NCBI GenBank assembly: GCA_900312665.1
Contig: ONZQ02000005.1
Location: 2,149,077-2,213,076 of the forward strand
Direction: 5' to 3'
DNA length: 64,000 nt
Source of the DNA: Cephalotrichum gorgonifer
Taxonomy: Eukaryota > Ascomycota > Sordariomycetes > Microascales > Microascaceae
Shown: piece after piece, positions 12,753 to 24,395 of the stretch
Layout of the letters: each line of letters starts with the position of its first letter
Numbering within the stretch: position 1 is the stretch's first letter
Program-made: the position numbers and the translations under genes
The notes under the pieces: generated by a model
The model's database searches: none
What the model was told of the DNA's origin: nothing
What the model saw: only the letters and a program-made list of their open reading frames with translations

Positions 12753-14131
12753 ATGGCGCCGCTCCTGAAGCCACTACCTGACTGCGAAGGACCCAAGTTA
12801 GAGCCCTTTACCCAGGACATCACCGCCCACGATATCGAATTCCTCGAGATTCCAAGCCACGACTGTGCCCATGGCATAATCACCAAAGTCAGGGTCGATG
12901 GGAAGCTCTATTGCCTCAAGCTGGTATGTGGCAAGATCCGGTCCTACCTAGTTTGCTCCCTCCCTGCTATGCTGTGCTGTGTAAATGACCAACTCTACAC
13001 GTAGTTCGTATCCGATTGCATCACACATCCGCTCCTCAGCGACGCGCGTCACGAGCCGAGAACCCGTCCCCAGCGGTGCAGAAAGCCCTATGCGACCATG
13101 GGAACGCCTTCAATTGCGAGTGCCGTGCCTTTGGTCGGCTGAAAGAGGTCGGGCGCGAAGACATTGCGGTCCGAGTCTACGGCTATATATCCCTACCTAT
13201 CACCAAGGACATCGTGGCCAAGATGCATCGTGCCATGGAGAGAAATAACAAGTGGGAGACGTGGGACTGGAAAACCGGTATCTATGCGACGAGGGATCCC
13301 CAGGCCCTGTTTGGATTCGACATACCAGACGACGGCTCGCGGAGCTTTCTGGGAATCCTGAAGGACTGGGTGGGTCCCGTCGACGGACGGGGCGATGAGG
13401 TCTCCCTCTTCGAACTGGTGCGGCCTTGGATGCTTCAGCGCATGCTCAGCAACGTTAAGGCGCTCCACCGATGCGGCATTGTCATCTATGACGTCGGACC
13501 AAGTCAGTGGGTAGACGGCACGCTTGTCGACCTCAGCTGCGCCATGACGACCCCACACGTATGGGGTCCTGGGGGTGCCCTGGCCCGCCCGGGATGGACA
13601 TTCTCAAGTCTAGCCGCGTGGGATTTGTGGGCCCTCCAGACAAGGGTCATCGACTGGTATAATGACTGCCTCGTGCCCAGCACTACACCGCGCCTGCGCA
13701 AGTCCACGTCCCGGGCCTACGGAACAGAGAAGCTATCGGAACCACGGCGGCCGCCGTTGCCGCTACCAATCTCCCGACAGAACTGGGGGCCACCCCTACA
13801 GCAGCCAACATCGCCCGCGCCGGCGGCAGCCGGGGAATTGGAGGTACCCGGGATCGATTCGTCCGGGTCGATACGAGAATGTCTCCGCTCCGGTCCACGC
13901 CCAAGGAGGTACGGGCCCTTCCTCCCAATACTGAACCACGTATTCGAGCATACGATCGATCTCGTGGACCCACCTCCGTACGATCCCGCCAAGTTCGACT
14001 GGAGGGCAACCGGAACCTGTGGGGGACGGAAGAGCGGGACAGGATCAAGGTCTTCTGCCAGGGCCGGCCAGTCGCGGAGGAGGCGAGGGGTAAAGATGAC
14101 TAGGCGGCGGGCGACAGACTCTAAGAGGTAA
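12753..14131 (+). CDS. Fta2-like / protein-kinase-like protein
   Basis: The model joins 12753-12923 and 13040-14131, giving 420 residues. The N-terminal block DIEFLEIPSHDCAHG...VRVDGKLYCLKL resembles a degenerate kinase glycine-loop region and the strand carrying the VAIK-type lysine. It is followed by ECRAFGRLKEVGRED and VRVYGYISLP, characteristic of the kinetochore Sim4-complex Fta2 family (PF13095), which is expanded in filamentous fungi. NVKALHRCGIVIYDVGPSQWVDG takes the place of the catalytic loop and LVDLSCA that of the DFG region, so classical kinase residues are not all kept. The C-terminal PPYDPAKFDWRATG motif is also typical. The acceptor at 13040 was chosen because it is the CAG that restores this frame; a nearer TAG at 13002 does not. 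Most expanded copies have no known kinetochore role. The N-terminal start could lie further upstream. Confidence 0.78.
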
Positions 14132-14389
14132 TAAGGTCTTGTGAGTTGTTGGCGGGGATGGTAGCTCCATAATCTAACAAGTTCGCCGTTTGAAAAAAAA
14201 GGGCCCGGGGACTTTTCCTATCCACTTTGCTATGTTTCTAACCATATAGTACACATTAGATAGTATATATTCATTAGTAGATATTCATTGCTTCTACCTA
14301 TAACTGCCACTAGCGTCTTAACCCCTGTATTGATAGAATATCCCTTATGCCAAACAAGCCAAGCCTCTCGCTCCAACCCTCCCATGTCC

Positions 14390-16167
14390 TCATGGACCAC
14401 ACATCCTCCCATGGCGGTGAGGACTCTCTGGGCCGCCCCTACCCACAGTCACACAGCCCCAGCACTTCGCATCCCCGGCTCTCCCGCACTTCTTGTTAAA
14501 CTTCCCCTTCTTTGGATACGGGCACAGGATGCGGTCCTGCTGGTCTCCCTCCAGGTCGGTAATCCGGGCTGGCGTCTGCTCGGGCGCCGTCCCGTTCTCC
14601 ACCCACGCCCGCAGCTGGTCGAACAAGCCCGCTGGGGGCGCGCTCCTCCCGCCGAAGCAGTGGCCCAGCCCGGGGGCCTCGAAGTACCGGTAGAAGTCGT
14701 GCACGTCGGGGAGTAGGTCCCAGACCTCGTTGTAGTACCTCTCCGTACCCTGGGGCGGGATGAGGCTGTCGGCCTGGAAGGCGCAAATGTTAGGTAGCCA
14801 AACTTAAATAGGAGGGAGTTTACACTTCCGGAGGGTTCTGTGCTGCTGGGGTGCACGTACAAGTCCGTGGAATGTCACCATTTTCCCGCCCGCGTCCCTG
14901 AACCTGGAGAGGTCTGGATCGACGGTACTGATTGTAGACCTGTACATCTGCCCACTGGCGTGTACAAGGGTGTCAAACTTCTCGTGTGTAAGGCTCAACA
15001 TGTCGAGGGTAGAGTCCTTCTCAACAAAGAGCTGGAGCCACTGCGTCCCAAGGACGTTGGGGGCAGCGACACACGTACCCTCTTCGCAGCTGGTCGCCGC
15101 GACGCCGGGCACGCCGTACGTCGTGGGGCCGTTCCCGCTCACGTCGGCACCGGGGGGGATCCCGTACCACGAATACATCCCATCTTGGCTCCGCCACCCG
15201 TTCCAGGTAGCATTGACCACAATCGCCGCGGCCTCGCTGATCTCGACGTCGTTCCCCCCAGCCTGCTCGCAGGGGATGGAAGAACCGACCAGCCTGAATG
15301 GGTCAACGCGCTCCAGGCAGGCATCGATCTCGCCGATGATGCCGTCCTCGACACCGTCCAGCAGATCGCACTCTGCGACCGCTGCGGCGATGAGTGCATC
15401 GATCTCGCACCCACGGGGGAACCAGCCCAGGACATTCATGACCTGCTGCGGCCACTGGATGCTCGAAACAAGCTCCGTCCAGTAGAGCGTGGGCGCCCCA
15501 GCCATGATGCCGTCGTACGCGTCCGGGTACCGTTGCGCTAGCATGAGTCCCTGTCTGCCGCCCTGCGAGCAGCCGTTCCAGTAGGAATACTCGGGTGCTT
15601 TATCGTAGAAGCTCCTGATGAGGGACTTGGCTATGATTGCCTGATAGATGATGATTCTCGTCAGAAAAACAAGTTCTCCTTTCTTCTCCACCCTACTCTT
15701 CACAAACCTACCTGGTCGTTCAAAGAGACAGAAGCCAGATTCTGTAGATTATACAGATTCACGTTTCCCTCACTAACCAGCCCCCAGGGCCCAGCATCCG
15801 ACGCGTCCCCTAGCCCGGCATCGGTCGTGACGGTGACATACCCGCCCGCGACGGCGGCGTCCATCGCGGCGTACGAGTAGGGGAGGCGGCCCGCCACGTA
15901 ACCCGCGCCGCCAACGGCCTGCAACCTCTTGTTCCAGGATTCGGCGGCCGGGAGCCACGCCTCGACGACGATGCTGTCACCCTGGCCCGGGTGGGTGTAG
16001 GAGACGGTGGCGTTGCAGAAGTCAAGATGGGTTTCAACCGGTGGCTGGCCAGGTCCGGGGGTGGGTGTGTGGTTCAGGACCACCGTCGCATCGATGGAGA
16101 GGATCTCGGCCCCGGCGAGGGCGAGGGACCCGAAGGTCTGTGGGGTGCAGAGGTCGGCTAGAGACAT
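14390..16167 (-). CDS. Tannase / feruloyl esterase family protein
   Basis: The complement model joins 14390-14773, 14861-15640 and 15712-16167, giving 539 residues. It is a full tannase domain (PF07519). The nucleophile motif is YWNGCSQGGRQG with Cys176-Ser177. The acid is Asp414 in ADSLIP, rebuilt at the second splice, and the base is His450 in PGLGHCFGG next to Cys451. The paired cysteines match the CS-D-HC motif of the family. Enzymes of this family cleave gallate or hydroxycinnamate esters of plant phenolics. No signal peptide is seen at the first ATG: the protein begins directly with SLADLCTP, which in secreted relatives follows the signal. A stop lies upstream in frame, so either an unseen 5' exon supplies the signal or this copy is intracellular. 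Confidence 0.88.
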
Positions 16168-17517
16168 TGTTCTATGTTACTTGGTGTGTTGGCGTCCGCC
16201 CTTGGTAGGGGTTCTGTGGAATATGCTTGTCTTGTGAGAGGCAGCGAGTAGAGAGACCGAGGCTTGATTGCGAGGAGACGGTGACCTATTATATACATGG
16301 GAGCAACCATTGGTATCTACATATCCCTTCTCGTTTTTGCCGTATGCGTGATGCGGCCAACTGCGTGAGCTGGTGCTATCTACAACCAGCAATGTGATTG
16401 GCTGCGGCGCGTGTATAAGTTACTGTATGGGAACATTGTATCTCCGACCAGCATTGGCGGTCTTCCGCCGCCTCACCCTTCAACCCTTGAACCCCAAACT
16501 GCCCTCCATCTTCACGATGGGTTCGCCCTTACACCTTTGGCTCCATGTTCGTCCAGAGCGTACAACCTTCTCCCAATGATGAACGCAAGGAAGCCGTGCA
16601 ACTCCTCTACCTTCCCAGGCGGGCGCATCTCCGCCGACGCATTTCCGCCGCTAGTATTCGCCCTATAAGACGGCGTCACTCGTCCCTCCGCGCGCGGGCC
16701 GTCTCGAGGTCCGGCGTATCTAACCCCTACACGCGACCACTGGGCAGGTTGGGGGGTCATAGGATATTAGTCTTTTAGATGATGCGCAGGAGAAGAGCCT
16801 GGTCAAGACGATTCTATCAGAACTGATATGCTCAAGGCCTCCCTTCGGGCACAGCTTACCTTCAAACAAATCATCGGCCAAATTCTAGGCGTTAGAAGAG
16901 TTGAAAACTTAATGCTTCGGCACCATATACTATGACAAATATAAACATGAACAATATACAACTTAACGGAGAGTGAGGAATTGTAATAGAGGATCGATCC
17001 TGTTGATCCGGAGGGCAGATATACCTATTCAAGCCACGCTGATACGACCTAAAAGAAAGGTATCATGCTCCCCTCCAGCAAATGAGACTCCGAGGCCACC
17101 TCGTTTACGTAGATTCCATCCAGCGGATCCGGCAGTTGAGAATAGCTGCCGACTCTGAACCCTATCACCAAACGAGTACGGAGACCGTAGCATCTCAAAG
17201 GCACAAAACAAGGGCGCCGGATACCTTCCAAACACAGACTTACGGCAAGAGGATCCCCACCACATCCATCCACTCACATATACAAACAGATCTCTCGTCT
17301 CGTCCATTCATGAATGAAATCTCAATTTCTTGTCTTAAGAAAAAAAGAAGATAGTAGCCGCCTTCGTTTCCCCCCCTTTTCTGTGACCCCTATTCCTACA
17401 CTTCATGCAAATATTATTCCCAACGGAGACCAAGTTTGGCATCGAAAAAGGGGCGTTGCAAAAAAGAGCCAGCGAAAAGAAAATTCGTCAAGGAAGAATC
17501 GTCGGAGATGTTTGGCA
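16168..17517. other. Intergenic, no gene seen
   Basis: Spacer between the tannase promoter and the 3' end of the CDP-diacylglycerol synthase gene. I see short frames only, none with a recognisable domain. Confidence 0.6.
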
Positions 17518-19465
17518 TCACCTCCGGATGGGTAGGGCATCGTCAAGACATTGTAGGACCTGGGTTGGTTCGCGCGTTAGTCGGAGTTCACTCATGGAAA
17601 ATGAATCGAAGAGGGGCAAGTAAAAAAAAAACCCCGAAGGGAGAACGCCTACCTTTGTTCCCCACACGTCTTGATTCGCCAGATACCTCCCCATCCCCCT
17701 CACGAGCTCGATCTGCTCCTCGACCGTCAGGCCCGTGATGGCCATCTCCATGACGTTGCCCAGCTGCGCCTTGTTGACGGCGACGAAGGAGTGGTAGTAC
17801 ATGTGGGCGAAGAAGCCCATGATGAACTGGCAGTCCATGCGGTCCGTCATGCCGCCGTGGCCTGGGATGGAGTCGCCGAAGTCCTTGATCTTGAAGGTTC
17901 GCTTCAGGCCGGAGGCGAAGAAGCCGCCGAAGGGGGCGATGAGGGAGGCGAAGGTGGCGAGGATGAGGGTGTGGAACTGCATGGGCGCGACGGTGAGCGA
18001 GAGCTTGGTGTCCTCGCTGAGGAAGAAGTACTGCGGGAGGGTGTAGGTCTTTGGGACGAAGACGGGGTTGGGGGTGCATTCGAGGCCGGAGAAGATGTTC
18101 GCGCCGAGGTTCTATTGACGAGTTCGAGAGTTAGCTTCGTGTCCTCTTGGGGAGGAGGTGGGAGAGTCAGGGGCTCTCAGGGTTGGACTAGGCGCGCCCA
18201 AGGGCTGGGGGAGGGGGGAAGAGGGACGAGAACAGGAAAGTAAGAAGGAAGAGAACATACCGTCACAGGGCAGATAAAGTAGCTGGATCGTATCAGGAGA
18301 TTCGTCAGGAGTATGCCAAACATAATGGTCATGATCCACGCGCCCATGAAGCCCTCGACCGTCTTCTTCGGCGACAGCTTGATCAGCTGGGTCCTGCCAA
18401 AGGTGATGCCGCACACGTAGGCGAAGATGTCGTTGGTGATGACGAGGGCGGCGGGGAGGAAGAACCAAATCATGCCCTCGAAGACGTTGTTCATGACGAA
18501 GTGGGCCTGGACGACGATGAGGTAGAGGGCCATGTGGGTCCATGCGAACTGGGTGAACTGGAACTTGTAGTTTCCGGCCTGGAGGGAGGCGACGAAGAAG
18601 ACGAAGCCTGGGGAGAAGGAGAAGAAGTTAGCGGAGGGAGAATGGCCACGGGTATATGGGAGTTTTCCAGGGAGGGACGGGCGTGTGCCGGGAGCGGGAG
18701 GCAACGTACCAAAGACGTAGAGCACGGCCGAGATGAAGCGGTGGTGCGTCGCGAAGGGCAGCAGCACCTTGTCGACCAGGACGATGTGGTTAAAGTAGTA
18801 GATGACGGTCTCCCCGTAGAGGAAGTACAGGGCGGTGGCGAGCCAGTACCAGTTCAGACTCTTGGAGGACCGGATCTGGCGGGCGCGGCTGGGGATGCTG
18901 GCGATGGCGATGACCTCGCTAAAGGAGATGATCTGGATGGCGGTGATGACGACGATGATGTAGATGTGGCCCATGAAGAGGGCGCCGAAGAAGCCGCCGA
19001 TCATGATGAAGGTCCATAGCGTGCGGGTGATGAAGTTTGCCTTTTTCTTCTCGTAGTCAGACTGCGCCGTCTGTTCCGCGGGAGGGGGTTTCTGGTCCTC
19101 CATTGTTAGTTTTGGGGGAGGGAGAGATGTGGAGGTTTGCGAGCGTGCGGGAGGGAGGGAGAAAGGGGGGGGGGAGGAGGGCCGACGAGGGGATGGAAGC
19201 AGATCGTGACGGATGTCAAGGGAAGCTGAAGTGAACGGGAAGAATGTCTTGTCTTCTGTTGTCTCTGTGGGGCCAAGCAAGCGGAGAAAAAAAGGGGGGG
19301 GGGGGGGTAAGGGGGTGACAAGAAAAAGCATACCTGGTCCTTCTCGATCTGTGTCCGAGGCTCTTCCTCGCTGGCGCTCCCGTCGGTCACGCTCAACCTC
19401 CGCCCATCGCCGTTCGTCATCTTGTGCGGCGAGTTAAACTTGACCCCTCGTTTCGGCCTTGCCAT
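17518..19465 (-). CDS. CDS1: Phosphatidate cytidylyltransferase (CDP-DAG synthase)
   Basis: The complement model joins 17518-17559, 17653-18111, 18261-18607, 18710-19091 and 19334-19465, giving 453 residues. The enzyme makes CDP-diacylglycerol from CTP and phosphatidic acid in the ER and is needed for phosphatidylinositol, phosphatidylserine and cardiolipin synthesis. The family signature SGLKRTFKIKDFGDSIPGHG followed by GMTDRMD is intact near the C-terminus. Several membrane helices precede it, for example TLWTFIMIGGFFGALFMGHI and ALVITNDIFAYVCGITFGRT. The N-terminus is hydrophilic, as in yeast Cds1 (about 457 residues). The second exon is taken to begin at KPPPAEQ because that CAG acceptor keeps frame with exon 1; an internal ATG 12 bases upstream would lie in the intron. 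The last exon is 42 bases, and its acceptor is supported by a CTAAC branch site. A run of 14 G lies in intron 1. Confidence 0.93.
19294..19307 (+). repeat. Homopolymer G run
   Basis: Fourteen consecutive G inside intron 1 of the CDP-diacylglycerol synthase gene. Its length may vary or be misassembled. Confidence 0.8.
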
Positions 19466-20572
19466 TGTCCCGGTCGTGTCGTCTCTTGGGCTGAAAGTGT
19501 GAGGTAGTAGGTAGGCCCGTAGTTATCGGTCCCAGAATACTCGTGGAAAGTTTCCGTCTCGTGTCTCAGGCGGCCCGTCTCGTGTGTTTTATTCGCGATG
19601 TGGGAGGGACGTGTTTTCCCGCGGATGCTCCGGAAGGATCAGGCAGGGGGGAGTCCGCGTTGCACAGCCAGGGAGCGCCGTCTTTCCTGGCTCGTCGGGG
19701 TTGTCGGGCTCGCGAATCGGGGTTTATTCCGTGCCGAAAGTAGATTCTGATTTGCGGCTTGACAGAGAGGACACAATGGAGAGCGCAGGTCGAGTCGGGG
19801 CGGGGAGGAAAGAGGTGGTGTCGAGGGTTCCGTTCGTGGGACACACAAGCTCGGAGAGAAAAACCGGGGTAATTGCAACGGAACAGAAAAAAGCTCGGCG
19901 ACAGGGGTCTTGTCTCGCCTCGTTGGGGCCGCTGGGTTTCCGGTTGGGGGGAAAGTGGATGGAAGAGTGGAAAACTGAGCGACGTCAGGGCTTGGCGCTA
20001 CGCGGCCAGCAGGCATGTGCTTATGCTCAGGCTTGTGCCTGGGCTGAGGGCTTGTGCTCTGTGTTTATGCTTGTACTTGTTCATATATGAAAGGTGTATG
20101 GGTACTCGTTCTTGAAATTATGCATATTGTGTTTGTACTTTTATGACCAGTCAGCCGCCAGTGGAGACGACAGTTTGACGGTGGATGGAAGGGAGGATTC
20201 TTAAGATGCTATGTCTTACTTCCATGCCCTTGACGTAGTTGGCAGGGAGAGCCTTTGCCTTGAGAGATGGGCAAAAAGTATTGCCTTACCAACATCCGAT
20301 CCTCAGTCCTTTATGTGACGGTGTCGCGTGGGAAAGACGAGCTCTGCGCCTGGCAATGATACCTAACATGTACCTGGACTAAAGTGCTCCACACAGCTCC
20401 CTCGCACTGGTGCTGACATAACCACTCACGCGCACAGGTACCTTACCTCCAGTCGCTCTCTCCAGCAACACACCCCACCACGCAACTGTCCAAATATTTG
20501 GTTGAGCCTCCAAATTCGAAGCCTCCTCGACTGGACGGACCCTCCCATGGACCCTCCCCATACCAACCCACG
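19466..20572. other. Divergent promoter region, no gene seen
   Basis: This spacer separates the divergent starts of the CDP-diacylglycerol synthase gene (minus) and the Rad26-like gene (plus), so it probably holds both promoters. Near 20010-20085 there are imperfect GCTTATGCT/GCTTGTGCC-type repeats. No coding match was found. Confidence 0.6.
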
Positions 20573-23137
20573 ATGGGAGAGTACTCCGACGACGACCTCG
20601 AGGATCTCCCCGAGAGCGCCCTCCAGCAGCTGGAGGACAATGCCATCCAGTCAACTCAGGCCCCGCGACTAATACTCCCGACCATCTCCCAACAAGCACG
20701 AGCACAAGCGCAAGCTCAAGCACATACTCGCCGAGCGTATCCCGACCCGCCACCGTTCGATGCCCTGGGCCTAGACGACGACGAAGATGACGACGGCTTG
20801 GATTTCGACGGCTCGGACGTGCTCAGCCACTCCATAGGCGCCATGCCCAGGGCCCTCGCCCACCCACCCGTCATGCAACAACAGGCGAGCCGGACCAGCT
20901 TCCCCGATCGGAGCCAAGGCCACCCGAGTCAGGCGCGATGGAAGAACCAGATACCGCCACCTCCCCCCGGCCCCATATCGCGACCCATCCCCTCGCAGTC
21001 CTTCCGACCGCCCGCCCTCCACAACGCCCCCTCCCACAGTCCCCAGCCAACCAACTTCCCCCGGGGCTTCGCGCCGCCGCCACCCCGCTACGCGCCTTCC
21101 CAGTCCCAGTCCCAGCTCCACCCCAACGCGGTGACGGCCCTCGAGCAGCGCCTCCGCTCCCTCGAGTCCGAACTCCATATCTCCCGTGGCGAGGCCGCGA
21201 TCCTCCGCGCCAACTCTACCAAGTCCCAGGCCGCCGCCGACGCTGAGATCGCCCTGCTACGCAAGCAGAATGCCGAGTATCTGGCGAAGCACGAGCGCGC
21301 TGTGCAGGCCGCCGTGCAGGCCGAGAAGACCGCGGCCACAGAAATGAAATTCATGCAACAGGAGATGCAGGAGATGATGGCCCGCGCAAGGAGGAGGGAT
21401 ACGGGCGCCGGTGCCTGTGCCGGCGGTAGCCCGGGGAACACGACGCCCAAGAAGGGGAGCAGGACGTGGGGTGTCGCGGACGGCTTCGACGGCATGGACC
21501 TGGTGGCCAGCCCGAGCAAGAACGTGCCGCGGACCAAGTCGGCGCCCATGCCGAGCATCGGGGAGCGGACGCCGACCAAGGCGAAGCGGAAACGCCCCGT
21601 GGACAGTCCCGTCCCGCCCCTGGACACGACCGAGGACGTGGTCATGGCCGACGGGCGGGACGTCGTAGATGTAGCTTCGAAGCCGGCGGCGGTGGCGGGA
21701 CCACCTGCCGCGCTTCACTCTCTCCCCTTTGATGTGCGTGTGCCCCCCTTACGTGATAGTCATCTGCTTTTCTTCTCGACTACTACTACTAGTACTATGG
21801 ACCACCAGTCCGCCTGTGTCTGTCGACTAACCCTTGTTGTTTCCGTGTAGTTTCTCCCTCTGATCCTTGACCACTCCTCCGCCCACGGCAGGCCGCCGAC
21901 CTTCGACTCCCTCGCGCGCTACTTCTACCCGTCCGACCCCACCACCTCCTTCTCCTCCATCATCTTCCAGTCCCTCCCCACAAAGGTCGACCCCGTCGAA
22001 CCCATGCGCATCCTCTCCTCCTTCTCCTCGCTCATCATCAACCTCTGGGCCCGCTGCCTCCAGGAGGAGTTCTTCCTCCCCATCCGCGAGCTCGTCTCCC
22101 TCCTCACCTTCACCCTCCAGCTCCACTCCGTCTTCATCGTGCCCCCGCTCATCGACAAGCTCCTCCCCGTCGCGCAGACAACGCTTCATGTCATCGCCGA
22201 CGTACGCGCCGCCAACTGTTCGGACGAGGCCCTCGGCGCGAACCCGGACTTCCAGGCCCTCCGCGACAGCCTCGACTCCGCGGCCGTCGTCGCCCTCCTC
22301 AACCTCTGCGCCCTCGTGTGCGCGACCGCCACCGAGCCGCTGAGCGGCGGGGACGACACGCCGCGCGAGGCGTTCTGGAAGGGCTTCGCCATGGAGACGG
22401 TCTCGCTCGTGCTCGGCTCGAAGCAGCCGCTCCCCGACATCACCGGAATGCTCGAGATGCTCGCGACCTCTGTGCTCAGGGATAGCATCGGCCCCGTAGT
22501 GCCTGGGAAGGAGCCGGCGCTCGTGGCGGGCACGCTGATCGACAAGCTGTCCCGGTTCCTGATGTACCCGCCCGCGAGCGCGCGGTCGCCGGCGCAGCGG
22601 CACGCGGTGGTGGCGGCGGCGCTGCGGACGCTGGTGTCGTTCTCGGCGCGGGAGTTCGCGGCGCGGGAGATGGCGCTGCACGAGAACCTCGTGCTGCGCA
22701 TCATCGCCATGCTCTCGCGGTCCGTGGACGAACTGTACGATCAGGAGCTGTCGAGCGGCACCCTCCTGCTGAATCCTCAGGAGCAGCAGGCAGCGGTCGA
22801 CGACGCACTAGAGGCGGCGGACGGGGATGGGGACGGGGACGGGGATGTGGGGGGTCTGTGCGCTGTCATCTCACTCGGCGTGCTCCTGCTCCACGGCCTG
22901 CTGACGGATCCCCCGACGGCGGGGCTCGTGGGGCTGGAGAGGAAGTTCGAGGCGTGGAAGGGGGGCGGGCACAAGTACCTAGTCCTGCTGTGCCGGCTGA
23001 ATTTTGCCGAGGACGACGGGGTGCTGGAGGCGGGTGTGGATGTCGAGACCGCGGAGAGGGCGCACGAGCTGTTGGAGATGCTGGTTAGTGCCGAGGGGGG
23101 GAGGGACGTGGGGGAGGTGTTTGGGAGTCCAGAATGA
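20573..23137 (+). CDS. Rad26/ATRIP-like DNA damage checkpoint protein
   Basis: The model joins 20573-21733 and 21851-23137, giving 815 residues. The N-terminus EYSDDDLEDLPESALQQLE is the usual beginning of fungal ATRIP orthologues (Rad26 of fission yeast, UvsD of Aspergillus). A proline- and glutamine-rich linker follows, then a coiled coil at about residues 185-275 (ALEQRLRSLESELHISRGEA onward) that in the family mediates oligomerisation and ATR contact. After a basic segment with TPTKAKRKRP, the C-terminal half is a helical-repeat region (PF12331-type), for example PMRILSSFSSLIINLWARCL. The protein is expected to tether the ATR kinase to RPA-coated single-stranded DNA. An upstream in-frame non-ATG extension exists, but 20573 is the first in-frame ATG and matches the family start. 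A GGGGAC/GGGGAT repeat at about 22820-22848 encodes alternating Asp-Gly. Confidence 0.85.
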
Positions 23138-23629
23138 GTTTGGGTAGATGTGATTTGCATGGAGGCTGGGATGGGAGTGTTGAAGAGGGAGAAATTGAAG
23201 CGTGCGGTCGGATGCATTTTGGGAGTTGGCATGAGGCGTGGGATTGCTTGAATCTACATATCTGCTACTGTTCTTGCTGGTTGGGTTAGACTTATGACAA
23301 GAGATATTCCCCGGTCTTTGAGAGAATGAGGGCACTGGGTACATTGATATGGGTGCTACATATTGGATGATCGTGTTTTGAAGGTCATGTTCATGTACCC
23401 TGACATGCCTAGATCCTAGCTGGATTCCAGGCCTAGATGGATAAGATCCCTAGAGCCCCAGGAGGAGAAAGAGAAATCATTATCATTCTCTCTAAGAGAG
23501 TATCCGACTATAGTTATTTTGTCGCGCATGCTTTCTCACCTTTGGGGGGAAAGAATTGAGCCCCAGCAAGGACGGACAGGATGTCAGGTCTGCCCGAGGA
23601 CGGAGGCTGCTCGAGCTCGTCTGCATCCC
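23138..23629. other. Intergenic, no gene seen
   Basis: A convergent 3'-3' spacer between the Rad26-like gene and the GFA-family gene. Nothing recognisable is in it. Confidence 0.6.
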
Positions 23630-24395
23630 TCAGAGCACCTCGCTCTTTCCATCCATACCCGCCCATTTTGTGGCCCCGTCAGGAATATCAACCACTCTAT
23701 GCGCGTAAAAGATGTGACATCTACAAAAATTTGGAGTTAGCCACGGAGTGCGAACCCACTTATACCTCCCTCGGCACACAATGAGGGGGACGATCACAAC
23801 TCTTCGAGATACGACTCAACGTTCGTATTCGATGAAGCAGATTAGAACGCACTGTGGCTTAAACAGCGACCTCTCCTCCCTGCTCCGGAACTCAATGAGC
23901 GTCGGGAACACCAGCGCCATGTTCCGCCCCTCGTCCAGGATCGGCGTGTGGCAGAACTGGCAGCTAACCTTGCACGGCAAGTCGTGCCTCGAGGTCCGAG
24001 TAGAAGACTGGTAGAAGGCGAGGCCGGCCGTGCCGCGGTCAAAGGCCATGTCGGCCTTGTGGAAGATGGCTGCCCATTGGAAGGGTGCGCCTACGAAAAA
24101 GAAGAAAGAAAAGTTAGGACTGTGAGTCAGTGTTTGGGTTCTCTTTTGGTCTATATTGGTTTTTTTTTTCTTTCCCGCGTCGAGATGTACATTGCGCTCA
24201 CTTACCGTGAAGGACTTGACAACCGCGACAGTGGCAATACTTGGAAGCGAGAGGCTTCTCGCGGCTCAAAGAGTATTGTATCCGTCCACAGTGGCAGGAG
24301 CCACGTCGTCGGGCGGTGAAATCTGGCCGCTGCGAAGCTGGTTTGTAGGGGGGCTGCATTTCCCAGCTCTCGTCTGCTCGTGTCTCGCTTTCCAT
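23630..24395 (-). CDS. GFA/CENP-V family zinc-binding protein
   Basis: The complement model joins 23630-23720, 23853-24090 and 24206-24395, giving 172 residues. Zinc-site cysteines of the glutathione-dependent formaldehyde-activating fold (PF04828) are complete: CHCG, then KYCHCRGCQ, then VSCQFCHTP. The last exon begins inside the codon after LFKPQ and yields CHIFYAHRVVDIPDG and a stop after SEVL. This is the usual end of fungal members and shows that the unspliced frame ending at YER is an intron read-through. Some homologues aid formaldehyde-glutathione adduct formation, but most fungal paralogues have no defined substrate. It converges on the Rad26-like gene and is probably cytosolic, having no signal or membrane segment. 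Confidence 0.88.

Noticed and set aside
13002..13040. Acceptor at 13002-13004 for exon 2 of the Fta2-like gene
   Set aside because: It puts the following sequence in the wrong frame for ECRAFGRLKE; the CAG at 13037-13039 restores it.
21827..22681. A 284-residue minus-strand frame
   Set aside because: It is antisense to exon 2 of the Rad26-like gene, very rich in Arg, Glu and Gly, and has no domain.
23816..23853. End of the GFA-family protein at YER in the unspliced frame
   Set aside because: The family tail CHIFYxxRVVDIPDG appears after a GTGCGT...TTTTTGTAG intron, so the unspliced end is intron sequence.
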